Below, one piece after another: positions 6,241-7,352 of a stretch of DNA of 7,352 nt (position 1 is its first letter; each line of letters begins with the position of its first letter). A program made the translations under genes and the position numbers. This DNA is from Candidatus Bathyarchaeota archaeon. Lineage in GTDB: Archaea > Thermoproteota > Bathyarchaeia > RBG-16-48-13 > GCA-020355125. The stretch lies in assembly GCA_030671165.1 (NCBI GenBank), contig DAOVAG010000035.1, positions 1-7,352 on the forward strand, given 5' to 3'. The notes beneath the pieces were generated by a model. That model was not told where the DNA came from and ran no database searches. It saw nothing but the letters and a program-made list of their open reading frames with translations.

Positions 6241-7293
6241 TTATGCGCGGTCATAAGATGTTTCAAACTTAAAAAGCAGTTTTTTAATCTCTGAAAAAAG
6301 GCTTCCAAACGAGAGTATTTCACCCTCAGCAATTTGCGAAAAACCAACTGCTCGAAGAGCATAAGCACCGTCTTGTGTTAAAAGTCCAAGGTTTTTTAAA
6401 TAGCTGGAAAATCTTCCCCATTTCAGACCAATTCGATACAAGAGGTGCTGTTTTTTCGAAATAAACTTGAACTTATCCTTTTTATCAATAAGATCTGCGC
6501 CATCCCCTACAACAGAAACGTTTTCTGCATCAGAAAAATGTTTGATAGCATATTTCAAATGAGCAATCTGTCTAGGTCCAAACCCCATGATTCTCGTTCC
6601 AACAACATCAACAGACAACCCATTTTTTCCACAAATGATTGCATCCATTCTTTTAGGTGTACCCTCTAAAGGACCCGGACCCTCTAAACCAGTAATCCCG
6701 TCAATTAGACAAAGATCAGCTTTGAAAACATTATTTAAATCAAACAGAACCTCAGGCAAGAAGGGGTGTAGACGTGGACGAACAGTTCTTTTCGGGATAC
6801 AACCGAATTGATTCTTCCATATTCCACTGTATCCTTCCAAGACTTGAGTTTTAAGTTTTGCAATCGAAACGAAATAATCCATAAATAAAAGTGTTTCCGG
6901 CACTTCTAAAGTATGTAATTTTTTTCCGTTGGGAAGACTCATCTTAACGATATTATCTCTACTTAGACTGCAGAGTTCAACCCCATATTTCTCTCTTAAA
7001 TCGTTATACCCATGACGTCTAAAGGCTTGAATAGCTGTACCTTCACTATTTGCCTCAACAATAGTTATCTCCACATTTTCCCCTGTCTTCTGAAGGTAAC
7101 GTATCAAAGCTTCAACAATACGAACATCAGTCGTCACTCCTGACTCCGCAGAACGCGTCGACGAACATAAATTTGGCTTGATAACAACATTAGACCCCTT
7201 TGAAACAGCAAATCCACCAACAAGATCTATAGCCCTTCTCACAGCCTCATTTACATCTTCATGAACTCTAACGACTGAGACTAAATTCGACAT
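6241..7293 (-). CDS. DUF362 family protein of unknown function
   Basis: This 350-residue protein has the conserved landmarks of the DUF362 family (PF04015): VIKPNLC (37-43), TTDVRIVEAL (54-63), EANSEG (80-85), IAKLKTQ (144-150), the segment KNQFGCIPKRT with C165 followed by RPRLHP, IDGITGLEGPGP (197-208) and the GTRIMGFGP segment (232-240). No CxxCxxC ferredoxin domain is fused to it, in contrast to some relatives; the visible cysteines are scattered (43, 108, 165, 195, 221). No biochemical role can be assigned from the sequence. The start is ATG at 7293, preceded on the minus strand by GAGGATT at a suitable distance. That ATG shares one base with the stop of the upstream gene (TAATG), so the two are almost certainly translated from one mRNA. 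The last 70 residues beyond the core are less recognisable. Transcription converges on the radical SAM gene across 117 bases. Confidence 0.85.
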   Translation of the reverse strand: MSNLVSVVRVHEDVNEAVRRAIDLVGGFAVSKGSNVVIKPNLCSSTRSAESGVTTDVRIVEALIRYLQKTGENVEITIVEANSEGTAIQAFRRHGYNDLREKYGVELCSLSRDNIVKMSLPNGKKLHTLEVPETLLFMDYFVSIAKLKTQVLEGYSGIWKNQFGCIPKRTVRPRLHPFLPEVLFDLNNVFKADLCLIDGITGLEGPGPLEGTPKRMDAIICGKNGLSVDVVGTRIMGFGPRQIAHLKYAIKHFSDAENVSVVGDGADLIDKKDKFKFISKKQHLLYRIGLKWGRFSSYLKNLGLLTQDGAYALRAVGFSQIAEGEILSFGSLFSEIKKLLFKFETSYDRA

Positions 7294-7352
7294 TAATCCT
7301 CTACCTTCACGTATTTTCCTTCTTCATTTGACTTCACAGCCGCTTCAACAAT
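7294..7352 (-). CDS. C-terminal end of a partial gene, perhaps a Gfo/Idh/MocA-type oxidoreductase
   Basis: On the minus strand the window's last 59 bases read in one open frame ending at TAA (7295-7293). The 19 visible residues are IVEAAVKSNEEGKYVKVED. A tail of the form (V/I)xEAAxxSxxEGKxVKV is typical of the very end of NAD(P)-dependent Gfo/Idh/MocA sugar dehydrogenases, where a last helix is followed by a short strand. The stop shares its final A with the DUF362 start codon (TAATG), a translational-coupling arrangement. The listed coordinates omit that last base of the stop. The family assignment rests on a short tail only; the coding call itself is stronger. Confidence 0.5.

Noticed and set aside
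6445..6811. Two plus-strand 74-residue frames inside the DUF362 gene.
   Set aside because: They are antisense to conserved DUF362 motifs and show no family features.

Overview
The window looks archaeal, most likely a fragment of an uncultured, AT-rich archaeon. The lineage is a guess. The archaeal reading rests on Shine-Dalgarno matches of the GGTG/AGGTGAT type, frequent TTG starts, TATA-like A/T boxes upstream of genes, and a gene repertoire typical of archaeal contigs: stand-alone PHP phosphoesterases, a full-length GlmS, a B12-type radical SAM enzyme and a DUF362 protein. There are no RNA genes, CRISPR arrays, insertion sequences or recognisable mobile elements.

Layout. After 176 bases of AT-rich non-coding DNA, five genes run on the plus strand: a HisK/HisJ-type PHP phosphoesterase (177-935); glmS, glucosamine-6-phosphate synthase (987-2810); a second PHP protein of a different subtype (about 2843-3535); a membrane-anchored family-2 glycosyltransferase (about 3629-4645); and a cobalamin-type radical SAM enzyme (about 4669-6123). 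A 117-base convergent spacer follows. On the minus strand lie a DUF362 gene (6241-7293) and, overlapping its start by one base, the last 19 codons of another gene. That tail resembles the end of a Gfo/Idh/MocA-type oxidoreductase.

How the genes may work together. GlmS makes glucosamine-6-phosphate, the entry point to UDP-GlcNAc and amino-sugar glycans. A membrane glycosyltransferase could use such sugars for surface glycans or glycolipids. Gfo/Idh/MocA enzymes often modify nucleotide sugars, and the radical SAM enzyme could modify a lipid or sugar. A small surface-glycan or lipid neighbourhood is therefore plausible, but only the GlmS step is secure. The two PHP proteins and the DUF362 protein have no assignable substrate.

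The most striking feature is compositional. glmS and its short flanks (about 940-2850) are strongly enriched in G and T on the coding strand, with TTG, GTG, GGG, CGG and TCG codons, while every neighbour is A/T-rich with A- or T-ending codons. The change is abrupt at both ends and suggests that glmS was acquired separately and inserted between the two PHP genes. I found no clearly new biological system in this window.
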